Translations under genes and position numbers: made by a program
Notes under the pieces: generated by a model
Databases searched by the model: none
Told to the model about the DNA's origin: nothing
The model's input: the letters and a program-made list of their open reading frames with translations, nothing else
In this document: positions 8,021-15,304 of the stretch, piece after piece
How the letters are laid out: the number at the start of each line of letters is the position of its first letter
Position numbering within the stretch: the stretch's first letter is position 1
Assembly (NCBI GenBank): GCA_964508085.1
Contig: CAZDTI010000038.1
Span: forward strand, 1 to 32,827
Source: CALGLS01 sp964508085
GTDB lineage: Bacteria; Bacteroidota; Bacteroidia; Chitinophagales; Saprospiraceae
DNA length: 32,827 nt
Direction: 5' to 3'

Positions 8021-8052
8021 TTTTCCTTGAAGTTTTTTTCAAGTTAGATTTG
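8021..8052 (+). promoter_or_regulatory. Candidate promoter of the ABC exporter operon
   Basis: A perfect Bacteroidota -7 box TAGATTTG (8045-8052) is preceded at 20 nt by TTTT (8021-8024) in place of TTTG. The start codon of the ATPase gene is 26 nt downstream of the -7 box. A 6-bp inverted repeat, CTTGAA (8026-8031) / TTCAAG (8038-8043), lies in the spacer and could be an operator. Confidence 0.5.
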
Positions 8053-8078
8053 GGTTGTAACAAATAAATTATAGTACG

Positions 8079-8954
8079 ATGATGAATCTAAAAATAGAGA
8101 ACCTTTCAAAGTCTTATGGTCGGAATCAATTCGGTTTAAAAGATTTTTCACTGAGCATCGAGCCTGGTATTCTTGGCTTACTCGGTCCTAATGGGGCAGG
8201 AAAATCTACCTTGCTAAAAATGATTGCCACCGCAAGTAAACCTACCAATGGAAACATTTGGTTAGACGGAATTGACATAGCAAAACAACCCAATGAAATG
8301 CGAAAGCAGTTAGGTTTTCTTCCACAAGACTTTGGAGTATATCCTAATTTAAATGCCTATGAATTTTTGAACTACATGGCCGCTTTAAAAGGGGTGGGCG
8401 GTAATGGGCTTAAAAACCGTATTAGCTCTTTATTGGAAGGATTGAATCTAATGGAAGCTGCCAAAAAGCCTATAGGAAACTATTCTGGTGGAATGAAACA
8501 ACGGATAGGTATTGCTCAAGCCTTGCTCAATAACCCAAAGGTACTTTTACTAGATGAACCCACAGTAGGCCTCGACCCTGAAGAGCGCGTACGATTTAGA
8601 AATTTAATTGTCGATTTAGCGCAAGATACCATTGTTATTTTGTCCTCCCATATTGTATCAGATATTGACACCATCGCGGATCAAGTGGCCATAATGTGTA
8701 GGGGGAAATTGCTAATAACAAATGATATTCCTTCCATTATCAAAAGCATTGAAAACAAAGTCTACGAAATCATTATTGAGAAAAACGAGCTCCAAAAATT
8801 CAAACAACATAATATTGTCGTAAGTACTCAGCGCCATACGGATGGGCTGCTTATTCGTTACATCACAAATAAAAATACTACAACAGGAAGCTTACAAAAA
8901 GCCAATTTGGAAGATGCTTTTCTATTTCATACAAAATCAGATACTAATGAATAA
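8079..8954 (+). CDS. ABC transporter ATP-binding protein
   Basis: A 291-residue nucleotide-binding subunit of an ABC-2 type exporter. Walker A is GPNGAGKST (36-44), the Q-loop is LPQD (81-84), the signature is YSGGMKQRIGIAQ (135-147), Walker B is VLLLDEP (155-161) and the switch His is His191 in SSHIVSD. The C-terminal 70 residues are the variable extension common in drug and antibiotic exporters. Start at the first of two adjacent ATG codons; the second is equally possible. It overlaps the permease gene by 8 nt, so the two are translationally coupled and form one exporter. The cargo is unknown. Confidence 0.95.
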   Translation: MMNLKIENLSKSYGRNQFGLKDFSLSIEPGILGLLGPNGAGKSTLLKMIATASKPTNGNIWLDGIDIAKQPNEMRKQLGFLPQDFGVYPNLNAYEFLNYMAALKGVGGNGLKNRISSLLEGLNLMEAAKKPIGNYSGGMKQRIGIAQALLNNPKVLLLDEPTVGLDPEERVRFRNLIVDLAQDTIVILSSHIVSDIDTIADQVAIMCRGKLLITNDIPSIIKSIENKVYEIIIEKNELQKFKQHNIVVSTQRHTDGLLIRYITNKNTTTGSLQKANLEDAFLFHTKSDTNE

Positions 8955-10482
8955 TCTAATCCAATTAATAAAAGCCGACTACCTGCAAAGAACCAGAGGC
9001 TATGGTTTTATAGTAACGCTGTGTGTCTCACTGGCATTTGGTTATTCATTTGTTCCACCATTAGATGCTCCATATACAACCATAAGAATTGGCGATTATA
9101 TTGGTAACTACAACAGTGCCTGGTTTGGTTATGTAATGGCTGTAATGAGCAGTGTTTTTATTTCCTATTTTGGGTATTTTATTATTAACGATGGCATAAA
9201 ACGGGATACTGAAACAGGTGTTGGTGTAATAATGGCAACCACGCAAACAAGTAATTTCACCTATTTGATTGCCAAATTTTTAAGTAACTTTTTAGTTCTG
9301 TTCTCCCTATTATTACCCGTAATGATCATGGGCATTTTATTGTTTTTCATATATGGCTCTGGCTCTTTTAGTTTGGGTGATTTTATTAGTCCAATCGTTT
9401 TAACTTGCTTACCAATATTGGCTCTAATCGCTGCTTTGGCCATCCTATTTGAAAACTTGTTTAGAAAATCAAACGTCTTACAATATGTACTATTCTCCAT
9501 ATTATTCTTCGGCACTTTACTCGTTCCTCTTTCGTCCGAATTCAATCAAATGATTGATCCTTTCGGTACAAAGATTATTCTTCACGAGATGACGGAGCAA
9601 GTCGCTCAATTGACCAATGAAGAACAAGGATTGTCTATCGGCTATAATGTAAACCATCAATTCCAGGAGAAACGATTTGAATTTACTGGTGTTGATTTTC
9701 CTACACCTTATCTAATTGCACGATTACTTTGGGGATTGTCTGCTCTAGTTCTTGTACTGCTTTCTTCATTTATTTTTCACAGGTTTCGTATTTCCTCTTC
9801 TAAAGCTTCAGCCAAAAAGCAAAGCGAAAAATTAAGGGCAGTTGGAAGTAGTTTTGAAATTGATTTAAAACAACCTTTGACTTTTGAATTCGGTATTTTG
9901 CCGCTAATAAAAGCTGAAATACTATTGTTATCACGTAAACAAACTATTTGGTTGTGGATCCTAACACTGGGTGGAATGACGGCCTTAGCTTTGTCGCCAA
10001 TAACAGTAGCGCATCAATTTATATTACCAGCGCTGTGGTTTGTTCATGTGACAAAATGGTCAAAACTGATCAGCAAAGAATTTGAATACGGGACACAATT
10101 ATTTTCCGCTATTTCGTACAAGCCAGAAGTGAGAATATTTACCGCACAACTAATATCGGCGACCATTTGTATTCTCCTATTGTCTTTACCACTCCTTATT
10201 AGGCTTATAATTTCGGTTCAATTTATTTCAGCGATAGCAGTCTTTCTCGGAGGCATTTTCGTAGTAGTTTTGGCGACCTTACTTGGCCTAGTAAGTAAAA
10301 GCAACAAGCTGTTTGAAGTACTGTTCTTTTTCCTTACATATGCTAATTTCAATGTAATTCATCCACTCGATTATTTTGGAGCGCTTCATTCAAGCACTAG
10401 TTATTTAGTTATTTTAGCGACCTTGGTTCTGGGTATGACTGTCATTACTTATTTCTATAAATCAACATTTAATCAGCAGTAA
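8947..10482 (+). CDS. ABC-2 type transporter permease
   Basis: The 511-residue membrane subunit of the exporter encoded with the upstream ATPase. I start it at the ATG that overlaps the ATPase stop codon (MNNLIQLIKADYLQRTRGYG). The longer in-frame start at 8842 would lie deep in the ATPase gene. There are about 12 hydrophobic segments in two halves separated by a hydrophilic stretch (FRISSSKASAKKQSEKLRAV), suggesting two fused ABC-2 permease halves. Strongly hydrophobic examples are FLVLFSLLLPVMIMGILLFF and AVFLGGIFVVVLATLLGLV. The last 13 codons including the stop lie in a direct repeat that recurs at 13185. Confidence 0.9.
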   Translation: MNNLIQLIKADYLQRTRGYGFIVTLCVSLAFGYSFVPPLDAPYTTIRIGDYIGNYNSAWFGYVMAVMSSVFISYFGYFIINDGIKRDTETGVGVIMATTQTSNFTYLIAKFLSNFLVLFSLLLPVMIMGILLFFIYGSGSFSLGDFISPIVLTCLPILALIAALAILFENLFRKSNVLQYVLFSILFFGTLLVPLSSEFNQMIDPFGTKIILHEMTEQVAQLTNEEQGLSIGYNVNHQFQEKRFEFTGVDFPTPYLIARLLWGLSALVLVLLSSFIFHRFRISSSKASAKKQSEKLRAVGSSFEIDLKQPLTFEFGILPLIKAEILLLSRKQTIWLWILTLGGMTALALSPITVAHQFILPALWFVHVTKWSKLISKEFEYGTQLFSAISYKPEVRIFTAQLISATICILLLSLPLLIRLIISVQFISAIAVFLGGIFVVVLATLLGLVSKSNKLFEVLFFFLTYANFNVIHPLDYFGALHSSTSYLVILATLVLGMTVITYFYKSTFNQQ

Positions 10483-10527
10483 TTTAGGAAAAAGATACTT
10501 GGGAGTTATCCTCATTTCAAAGTAGAA
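10444..10527 (+). repeat. 84-bp direct repeat, copy 1
   Basis: Spans the last 13 codons of the permease gene (ITYFYKSTFNQQ and stop) and 45 nt beyond. It matches 13185-13268 with 71 of 84 identities, no gaps, offset exactly 2,741 nt. The two copies flank the three minus-strand genes between them. Confidence 0.9.
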
Positions 10528-10545
10528 CTGCTATGAACCGAACGC

Positions 10546-10580
10546 TACGAACAAGGTTCCTTCGAGGAACCTCGTTCGTA
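10546..10580. repeat. Hairpin element HP1
   Basis: A 16-bp stem with one A.C mismatch: TACGAACAAGGTTCCT (10546-10561), loop TCG, AGGAACCTCGTTCGTA (10565-10580). A relative of the hairpin at 13152-13184, with the same left arm and the mismatch at the same position, so the two derive from one repeat. It may also stop transcription of the permease gene, though no U-run follows. Confidence 0.8.
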
Positions 10581-10617
10581 TACCTCCGGGAACCTTTTGG
10601 TCACTGTGTTTTCCCCT

Positions 10618-11283
10618 CTACCAACCAAATCCAATATTCAAAGAGACTCGAAGACTAGGTAACAGCTTCCAATCCTCGCCAGGTCTATCTAATATGCCAA
10701 AGCGAAAATTATCATTTGCAAGTTCAGCATCTTCAGGAAGTTTGGTTTTATCAACTTCTCGATAAGTTCTGCCTCCCAAAGCTATTTTCCAGTTATGGTA
10801 TAAATGTTTACTAACTAAAGTGTATTCCCCAATCGTAACATGAAGATACCAAGAGTCTTGTCTTATCTTGAAAGGAAAAAACTGCTGATAAGAGCCACCA
10901 AAACGATCTACCACCAATTCTAAATCGTTAGTATTCAACTGTCTATACATTAGTTGAGCCCCTATAAAATAAATAAGATTCCGTCTTTTGCTTGCTCCAT
11001 AACTCAACATTTGAACGTCAAAAGCAGTACGAAAGCCTCTATTTGTGTGGATATCATTGTAAAAATGATCAATATAGCCAAAGGAAGTTTGTACTAAGGT
11101 TTTCTTATTTAGGCAAGTTCCAAAAGCTACTTCTACTGTTGGATTGACTGGATTTAAAAATGCGAGAGGAAGGACTTTCAGGTGCCACTTTGGAAAGATA
11201 TGGCTCGAAGAATCTTGAGAAACAACAATGCTTTTACTAAAAATCAGCAGTAGGGAAAACAGAATACTCTTTCGCAATAGCAT
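10618..11283 (-). CDS. Putative outer-membrane beta-barrel protein
   Basis: A 221-residue protein. I prefer the ATG at 11283 because it gives a compact signal peptide (MLLRKSILFSLLLIFSKSIVVSQ); an in-frame ATG at 11322 adds 13 residues. The mature part has alternating hydrophobic strands (LKVLPLAFLNPVNPTVEVAF, LIYFIGAQLMYRQL, WYLHVTIGEYTLV) and ends in LRVSLNIGFGW, a terminal beta-strand with a final aromatic residue typical of outer-membrane barrels. This resembles the small DUF3575-like barrels of Bacteroidota, but I cannot name a family with confidence. It is the last gene of the three-gene block between the direct repeats. Function unknown. Confidence 0.65.
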   Translation of the reverse strand: MLLRKSILFSLLLIFSKSIVVSQDSSSHIFPKWHLKVLPLAFLNPVNPTVEVAFGTCLNKKTLVQTSFGYIDHFYNDIHTNRGFRTAFDVQMLSYGASKRRNLIYFIGAQLMYRQLNTNDLELVVDRFGGSYQQFFPFKIRQDSWYLHVTIGEYTLVSKHLYHNWKIALGGRTYREVDKTKLPEDAELANDNFRFGILDRPGEDWKLLPSLRVSLNIGFGW

Positions 11284-11344
11284 AGAAATAACATTAAGTA
11301 TGACACAAAGAGAGAGCTGCAAATAAAAGGCTCTTTGCTAAATA

Positions 11345-11506
11345 TATACCCATTACGAAGTGGTTTGGGACTTCATCTGCCGGCTTAATTTATCCAGCTC
11401 TGCGTTAGAAAGCCTCGATGATGCTAAGGCATCGCCTACGTTTTCTGCCTTGATCTGAATAAATTAATCTCGACATATTCGCCCAAACCACTTCGTGCTG
11501 GGTATA
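11345..11506. repeat. Long imperfect palindrome (MITE- or REP-like)
   Basis: Terminal arms 11345-11369 and 11482-11506 pair over 23 of 25 positions (core CGAAGTGGTTTGGG / CCCAAACCACTTCG). The symmetry continues inward: TTAATTTATCCAG on the left pairs largely with CTGAATAAATTAA on the right, and the centre holds GATGC-taag-GCATC. The whole 162 bp can fold as one interrupted hairpin. No coding potential. Confidence 0.75.
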
Positions 11507-11607
11507 GTGGGTAGATAAGGTGGATGATAGTTCTCTTAATACGTACCAAGCATGCGTTAGTGCGAGACCTCATCGGCCTCATCTACCCTTTAGCCATACC
11601 CACTATA
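11503..11607. repeat. Second palindrome adjoining the first
   Basis: Perfect 11-bp arms TATAGTGGGTA (11503-11513) and TACCCACTATA (11597-11607), with further gapped similarity inside (AAGGTGGATGA against TCATCTACCCTTT). It shares its left edge with the right arm of the 11345-11506 palindrome, so the two form a compound element. Confidence 0.65.
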
Positions 11608-11632
11608 TTGGACCAAGAACCAAATAAAATTC

Positions 11633-12421
11633 CTAAGCTTCAATAGGAATAGTGGATAATAAAGCCATATTCTCTAAATCAGAATAATCATATTGATAAA
11701 TGTTATTCGGTCCTACTACGATTAATAAGCCATTTAATGGAATGACATCAAAAGAAGTAAAACCTGTAAAATGATGAATCAATTCTATCCCGTATGGATC
11801 TGCTACGTTATAAACTTTTAATCCCTCGGTATCATCACATAAGAAAAGTGTCTTTCCATCAATTCCAATACCCTTTGGGTTATGCATATCATATTCAATC
11901 AGTAACTCAGGCTTTTCTGCATTTTTAATGTTATAAATTTTTAACAGGTTAGCATCTTCGGTAATTGTACGGCCACATGATTCTTCCGAACGTAAGGTAT
12001 TGAGTGTAACATAAGCAAAGCTATCATTCGCTACAACAGGGTCGCAAGGGTAGAAAGGAAAGTCGTGAGCTGCCTGACCCAATTTTTCTGGAATGCCATC
12101 CAAGCCAATTCCGTAAATAAACAAGCCTTCTCCCGAACCAATAAATAACTTATCATCAAAACCGAAAAGCGTCTCTATATTTGAACCGATAGACTGTTTG
12201 TCAATCTCGTTTGGCTCTGCAGGATTTTCAAGACTTAAGGTCGTAATCGATTCATTGTCGAGAATATAAAGATAGTCACCGATTACTAAAAAACGGGCAT
12301 AAGAGCCTGCAACGCCAGTATCCGAACCTGAATCCAGACTCGCATTATCCGCCTCGCAACTAGTAAATAACAATACAAATACAAAAAAAATAGAATGGAA
12401 ATATTTATAGAATAAATTCAT
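11633..12421 (-). CDS. LVIVD-family lipoprotein, C-terminal-half type
   Basis: A 262-residue lipoprotein. The signal peptide ends in the lipobox LLFTSC, with Cys at about residue 22. The rest is a string of beta-propeller-like repeats of the LVIVD kind: FLVIGDYLYILDN, DDKLFIGSGEGLFIYGI, NDSFAYVTLNTL, IDGKTLFLCDDTEGLKVYNV, LNGLLIVVGPNNIYQYDYSD. These match, as I recall the family, the second half of longer Bacteroidota LVIVD proteins, which begin this part with a Gly-rich linker and a SMARF-like motif; here it reads GVAGSYARF, right after a fresh signal peptide. The upstream gene matches the first half. Probably anchored in the outer or inner membrane facing the periplasm or the outside. Binding partner unknown. 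Confidence 0.8.
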   Translation of the reverse strand: MNLFYKYFHSIFFVFVLLFTSCEADNASLDSGSDTGVAGSYARFLVIGDYLYILDNESITTLSLENPAEPNEIDKQSIGSNIETLFGFDDKLFIGSGEGLFIYGIGLDGIPEKLGQAAHDFPFYPCDPVVANDSFAYVTLNTLRSEESCGRTITEDANLLKIYNIKNAEKPELLIEYDMHNPKGIGIDGKTLFLCDDTEGLKVYNVADPYGIELIHHFTGFTSFDVIPLNGLLIVVGPNNIYQYDYSDLENMALLSTIPIEA

Positions 12422-12447
12422 GCTTTTTATTTTTAAAAGGTACTTAT

Positions 12448-12469
12448 ACCCATTATGTACGAAATGGGT
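12448..12469. repeat. Small inverted repeat between the LVIVD half-genes
   Basis: ACCCATT (12448-12454) and AATGGGT (12463-12469) with an 8-nt loop, in the 82-nt gap between the two lipoprotein genes. The surrounding TATACCCATTATGTACGAA resembles the left end of the palindrome at 11345 (TATACCCATTACGAAG), so it may be a remnant of the same element. Confidence 0.5.
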
Positions 12470-12503
12470 TTATATTCATTAATAGCGCACTATCAATCCT
12501 AAG

Positions 12504-13031
12504 TTATCTCAAACACTTGGGTTGAGACAACAGCGCTGTTTCCCAGCCCAAAACCTTTCCTTTGGTTTCATCTACACACTCAAAATAACCAGAATAGGAC
12601 TCTGGAAAATTTTGCTGAGACTCCGGATAAATATCCTCTGTTCTGGAAACCACAAAAACACTATCCAAACTACTAATATCAATAGCTACTAAATCGGTTA
12701 AGTTATCTGCATACAAGATGTTCCCTTTAATAGCTATGTCATTACAAGCAAGAATTTCTACAAAACCAATAGCCTCAGGATTAGTTGGGTTTGTATTATT
12801 AAACACATGAAAGCCTCGATTCTGTTCGACAACATAGAGCAAATTGTCTTTGTAATACATCTTTCCAAGGTGGGTAATGGGCTGAGCTGGTTTGGAAATG
12901 ACTTGTTGCCAATCTTGCCCTTCCGCATAAATCGGGCGAAGTCCTTCAATGGAATCAGGTATGGACTCTTCATTTGAAATACAACCAACGAGTAAGCACA
13001 ACAGAGAGAAAAGTATTAGTTTTTCCTTCAT
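12504..13031 (-). CDS. LVIVD-family lipoprotein, N-terminal-half type
   Basis: A 175-residue lipoprotein. I take the ATG at 13031 because it directly precedes a compact signal peptide and lipobox (MKEKLILFSLLCLLVGC); an in-frame ATG at 13142 would add 37 unlikely residues. After the Cys come repeats typical of the first part of Bacteroidota LVIVD proteins: LGKMYYKDNLLYVVEQNRGF, HVFNNTNPTNPEAIGFVEI, AIKGNILYADNLTDLVAIDI, then FECVDETKGKVLGWE and QPKCLR, where the protein stops. In the single-chain relatives I recall, a linker and the rest of the propeller follow this point; here the rest is in the next gene, 82 nt downstream, with its own lipobox. The two probably act together. Confidence 0.78.
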   Translation of the reverse strand: MKEKLILFSLLCLLVGCISNEESIPDSIEGLRPIYAEGQDWQQVISKPAQPITHLGKMYYKDNLLYVVEQNRGFHVFNNTNPTNPEAIGFVEILACNDIAIKGNILYADNLTDLVAIDISSLDSVFVVSRTEDIYPESQQNFPESYSGYFECVDETKGKVLGWETALLSQPKCLR

Positions 13032-13151
13032 AACTTTAATTTTTATTTCAATGGAGAAACGGTAGGAGTTTCTTGATCGCTGCCTCTTAATATTCTTTCT
13101 TTGACAAATGACGTGATTCCACAAAAATACGGAATTCGTCAAGGAACCGCG

Positions 13152-13184
13152 ACGAACAAGGTTCTTTTGAGAAATCTCGTTCGT
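13152..13184. repeat. Hairpin element HP2
   Basis: ACGAACAAGGTTCTT (13152-13166), loop TTG, AGAAATCTCGTTCGT (13170-13184): 11 Watson-Crick and 2 wobble pairs of 15. A relative of HP1 at 10546-10580. It abuts the second direct-repeat copy with no gap. Confidence 0.75.
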
Positions 13185-13223
13185 ATAACTTATTTCTATA
13201 AATCAACATTTAGCCAACATTAA
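13185..13223 (+). pseudogene. Remnant 3' end of an ABC permease gene
   Basis: Reads ITYFYKSTFSQH and a TAA stop, against ITYFYKSTFNQQ at the end of the intact permease (10444-10482). Nothing upstream of it is permease-like: it begins directly at hairpin HP2. The substitutions suggest it derives from a diverged or related permease copy, not a very recent duplication. Confidence 0.65.
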
Positions 13224-13268
13224 TTTAGGAAAAAGGAATTTGGGATTCTTTCTCATTTCAAAATAGAA
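13185..13268 (+). repeat. 84-bp direct repeat, copy 2
   Basis: Matches 10444-10527 (71 of 84 identities). It carries a decayed permease 3' end and also the last five codons of the convergent CHU_C gene (minus-strand stop codon at 13253-13255). Confidence 0.9.
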
Positions 13269-15187
13269 AATCCCCCTTCAAACAATCCAGACTCCCCATC
13301 TAAATACTCCACTTCCACAAAATAAACAAACACCCCTGAGTTATAAAACTCCCCATCCACCGCACCATCCCACCCATGAGTAGGATCATTCAAGGGCACA
13401 TTATCTACTTCAAAAACCACTGCACCCCAACGGTCGAAAATCTTCAGCGATCGTACAAACGTATCTCTATTTCCTTGAAGATAAAAAACATCATTGACGC
13501 CATCAAAGTTAGGTGAAAAAGCGGTAGGAATATAAATGGCTCTATTTTTCAAAACAATAACATTTATTCGATCTGTGGTTTCACAGCCAAATTCATTAAC
13601 TATTGTCAATTCATATACCGCATCAAAAAATGGACGAGCATAAGGTGACAAACAATCACTACAGGAAAGTGAATTCCCAAAAGGATCAGTCCAGTCAACT
13701 GTAATAGCACTGTTGTAAATAGGATCAAGCAACACACTATCTCCCAATTCGACCTCTAAATCAGGACCTAGATCAAGTACCGCTTCAGTTTCAAAAACAA
13801 AAATAGAATCGATATTTGTGATGCAATTATTACTAACGGTTACAGAATACCAGCCAGCCTCCGTAGTCTCTAAACTATTATTCGTGCTTCCATCATTCCA
13901 ACTATAGTCAACTCCAGCAAAGATTCCTGGACTCAAAACCAAGGTATCTCCAGGGCAAATGCCAATCTCCGAATTTTCAAAAGCCACCTCAAAAGGAATC
14001 ACCTCTAAAGCCGTAGAATCATCCAAAACCAAAGTGGAAGGGTCATCACTGAAAGTTTCTTCTCCTAAAAAAACAGGTAAGCTTTCTATCCGTGCCTGAT
14101 TTTTATAAACACCCTCCGCATTATTCCCTACACTAACCTGAATTACGATACTATCAATACCAGGAGGAATTTCGATGCCTTCAATAGCTAACAAGTTGGT
14201 ACCAATACCACTCACGATCGTACCTCCAAAAGGATTGTTAAGGATAGCTACAATTTCTAAATCTGATGGCATTTCATCCAAAAAATCCAAACCCGATTGG
14301 GTAGAAGCTGAGCCATTCGCTATTTTAAAAACATAAGTTATCGTATCGCAAGGCAAAGCTACTTTTGGTCTGACTGTCTTCTGCAACTTCACTGTATAAG
14401 GACAAGCACAAGCATCTTTACCTACTGCTCCCGGACCAATCGCTTCGATGCTTATGACTCCTGTGTTCTTATCAATTTTGTAATAGGTATCGGGAACATC
14501 AGTGTCAAATTGCAATCCATAGCCATATAAATTTCCGAAAGCATCAATAAACATTGCCCCCATTGCATCGACCACTGTGGAAACGGGATAATTATTTAAT
14601 TCAACTGTAGCTGTAGTAAAGTCGAACTCAATCATGCGATTTGAATGGGCATCAAAACTAAAAATATCTCCGTTCACCGGATCAAAAACAAAATCCGCGC
14701 AGTAAACATTAGCGGTAGTTGCATTGGTGATAGGAAATCTTTCTATTGAAAAATCATCGAGGTTAACCCGTGCCAACTCTCTTGTTATAAAAGGAGACCC
14801 ACCAGATGCCAATAAGTAAAGAAACTGTCCATCTGGTGAAACATCACCAGCGAAATAACCCAGATCGGGATCTAGTCCAGTAAGCGGACTAATGGCTGTT
14901 GCCGTTCCGGAAGCGTCCACTCTGACTAGATTTTCAGAATTTGCATCCACTCCATAAATATAATTATCCGTAGATCGATAGCCAATAGAGTTAATGGCCA
15001 ATCCCGAATTTCCAGCTGCTATTGGATTGAATAACACTGTACTTCCATCTGCGGCTGGTTCTACTCGATACATAATAGAGGGACCACTTTCAGTCAACGC
15101 CAAAAAGAAATCACCTTTACATTGAAAGGGCTGGGCTTGTGAAAACAGCGGTAATAAGATTAAGAAGATAAAGGTTAGTTTTTTCAC
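13253..15187 (-). CDS. Secreted protein with DUF11 domain and CHU_C (T9SS type B) tail
   Basis: A 644-residue exported protein. Signal peptide: MKKLTFIFLILLPLFSQAQP. Residues about 20-255 form repeated beta-strand units (YGVDANSENLVRVDASGT, DGQFLYLLASGG, GDIFSFDAHSNRMIEFDF), like the DUF6923 propeller domain of cell-surface proteins. A DUF11-like domain follows at about 262-380 (LQKTVRPKVALPCDTITYVF). Next is an Ig/PKD-like module (GICPGDTLVLSPGIFAGVDYSW...). The last ~100 residues are the gliding-motility-associated CHU_C domain (IPTAFSPNFDGVNDVFYLQG, LKIFDRWGAVVFE, NSGVFVYFVEVEY), a type B T9SS signal. Probably a surface-attached or released adhesion or matrix protein. Its 3' end lies in direct-repeat copy 2. 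Confidence 0.88.
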   Translation of the reverse strand: MKKLTFIFLILLPLFSQAQPFQCKGDFFLALTESGPSIMYRVEPAADGSTVLFNPIAAGNSGLAINSIGYRSTDNYIYGVDANSENLVRVDASGTATAISPLTGLDPDLGYFAGDVSPDGQFLYLLASGGSPFITRELARVNLDDFSIERFPITNATTANVYCADFVFDPVNGDIFSFDAHSNRMIEFDFTTATVELNNYPVSTVVDAMGAMFIDAFGNLYGYGLQFDTDVPDTYYKIDKNTGVISIEAIGPGAVGKDACACPYTVKLQKTVRPKVALPCDTITYVFKIANGSASTQSGLDFLDEMPSDLEIVAILNNPFGGTIVSGIGTNLLAIEGIEIPPGIDSIVIQVSVGNNAEGVYKNQARIESLPVFLGEETFSDDPSTLVLDDSTALEVIPFEVAFENSEIGICPGDTLVLSPGIFAGVDYSWNDGSTNNSLETTEAGWYSVTVSNNCITNIDSIFVFETEAVLDLGPDLEVELGDSVLLDPIYNSAITVDWTDPFGNSLSCSDCLSPYARPFFDAVYELTIVNEFGCETTDRINVIVLKNRAIYIPTAFSPNFDGVNDVFYLQGNRDTFVRSLKIFDRWGAVVFEVDNVPLNDPTHGWDGAVDGEFYNSGVFVYFVEVEYLDGESGLFEGGFSILK

Positions 15188-15270
15188 GGTGCTTTATTTG
15201 TTCGTTTTCGTTACTGCTAATATAACCAATTTATAGCACTTGAGGTATTAGCAAAATAAGCATAAAACAG

Positions 15271-15304
15271 CAAAGGTAGGATTTACAACATTCTCAAGTA
15301 CAAA
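15271..15304 (-). promoter_or_regulatory. Candidate promoter of the CHU_C protein gene
   Basis: On the minus strand, TTTG (15304-15301), a 22-nt spacer and TACCTTTG (15278-15271) fit the Bacteroidota consensus. The -7 box is 83 nt upstream of the start codon; the -33 part lies inside the 3' end of the methyltransferase gene. Pattern match only. Confidence 0.35.

Larger units (their letters stand above)
11284..11632. other. Palindrome-rich intergenic region
   Basis: 349 bases without a credible ORF. It is occupied almost entirely by two overlapping imperfect palindromes (separate entries at 11345-11506 and 11503-11607), making it look like a repeat element rather than a simple promoter region. 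Confidence 0.7.

Noticed and set aside
8842..8946. Longer start of the ABC permease at 8842
   Set aside because: This would overlap the ATPase gene by 113 nt and adds a non-conserved leader. The ATG at 8947 gives the usual 8-nt overlap and a normal permease N-terminus.
13032..13142. Upstream start of the short LVIVD lipoprotein at 13142
   Set aside because: The extra 37 residues are basic and would bury the signal peptide and lipobox, which begin cleanly at 13031.
10444..13268. Classical insertion sequence or composite transposon
   Set aside because: No transposase, integrase or short target duplication is present, and the flanking repeats are direct, diverged and include ends of other genes. 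Only a cassette-like arrangement can be claimed.
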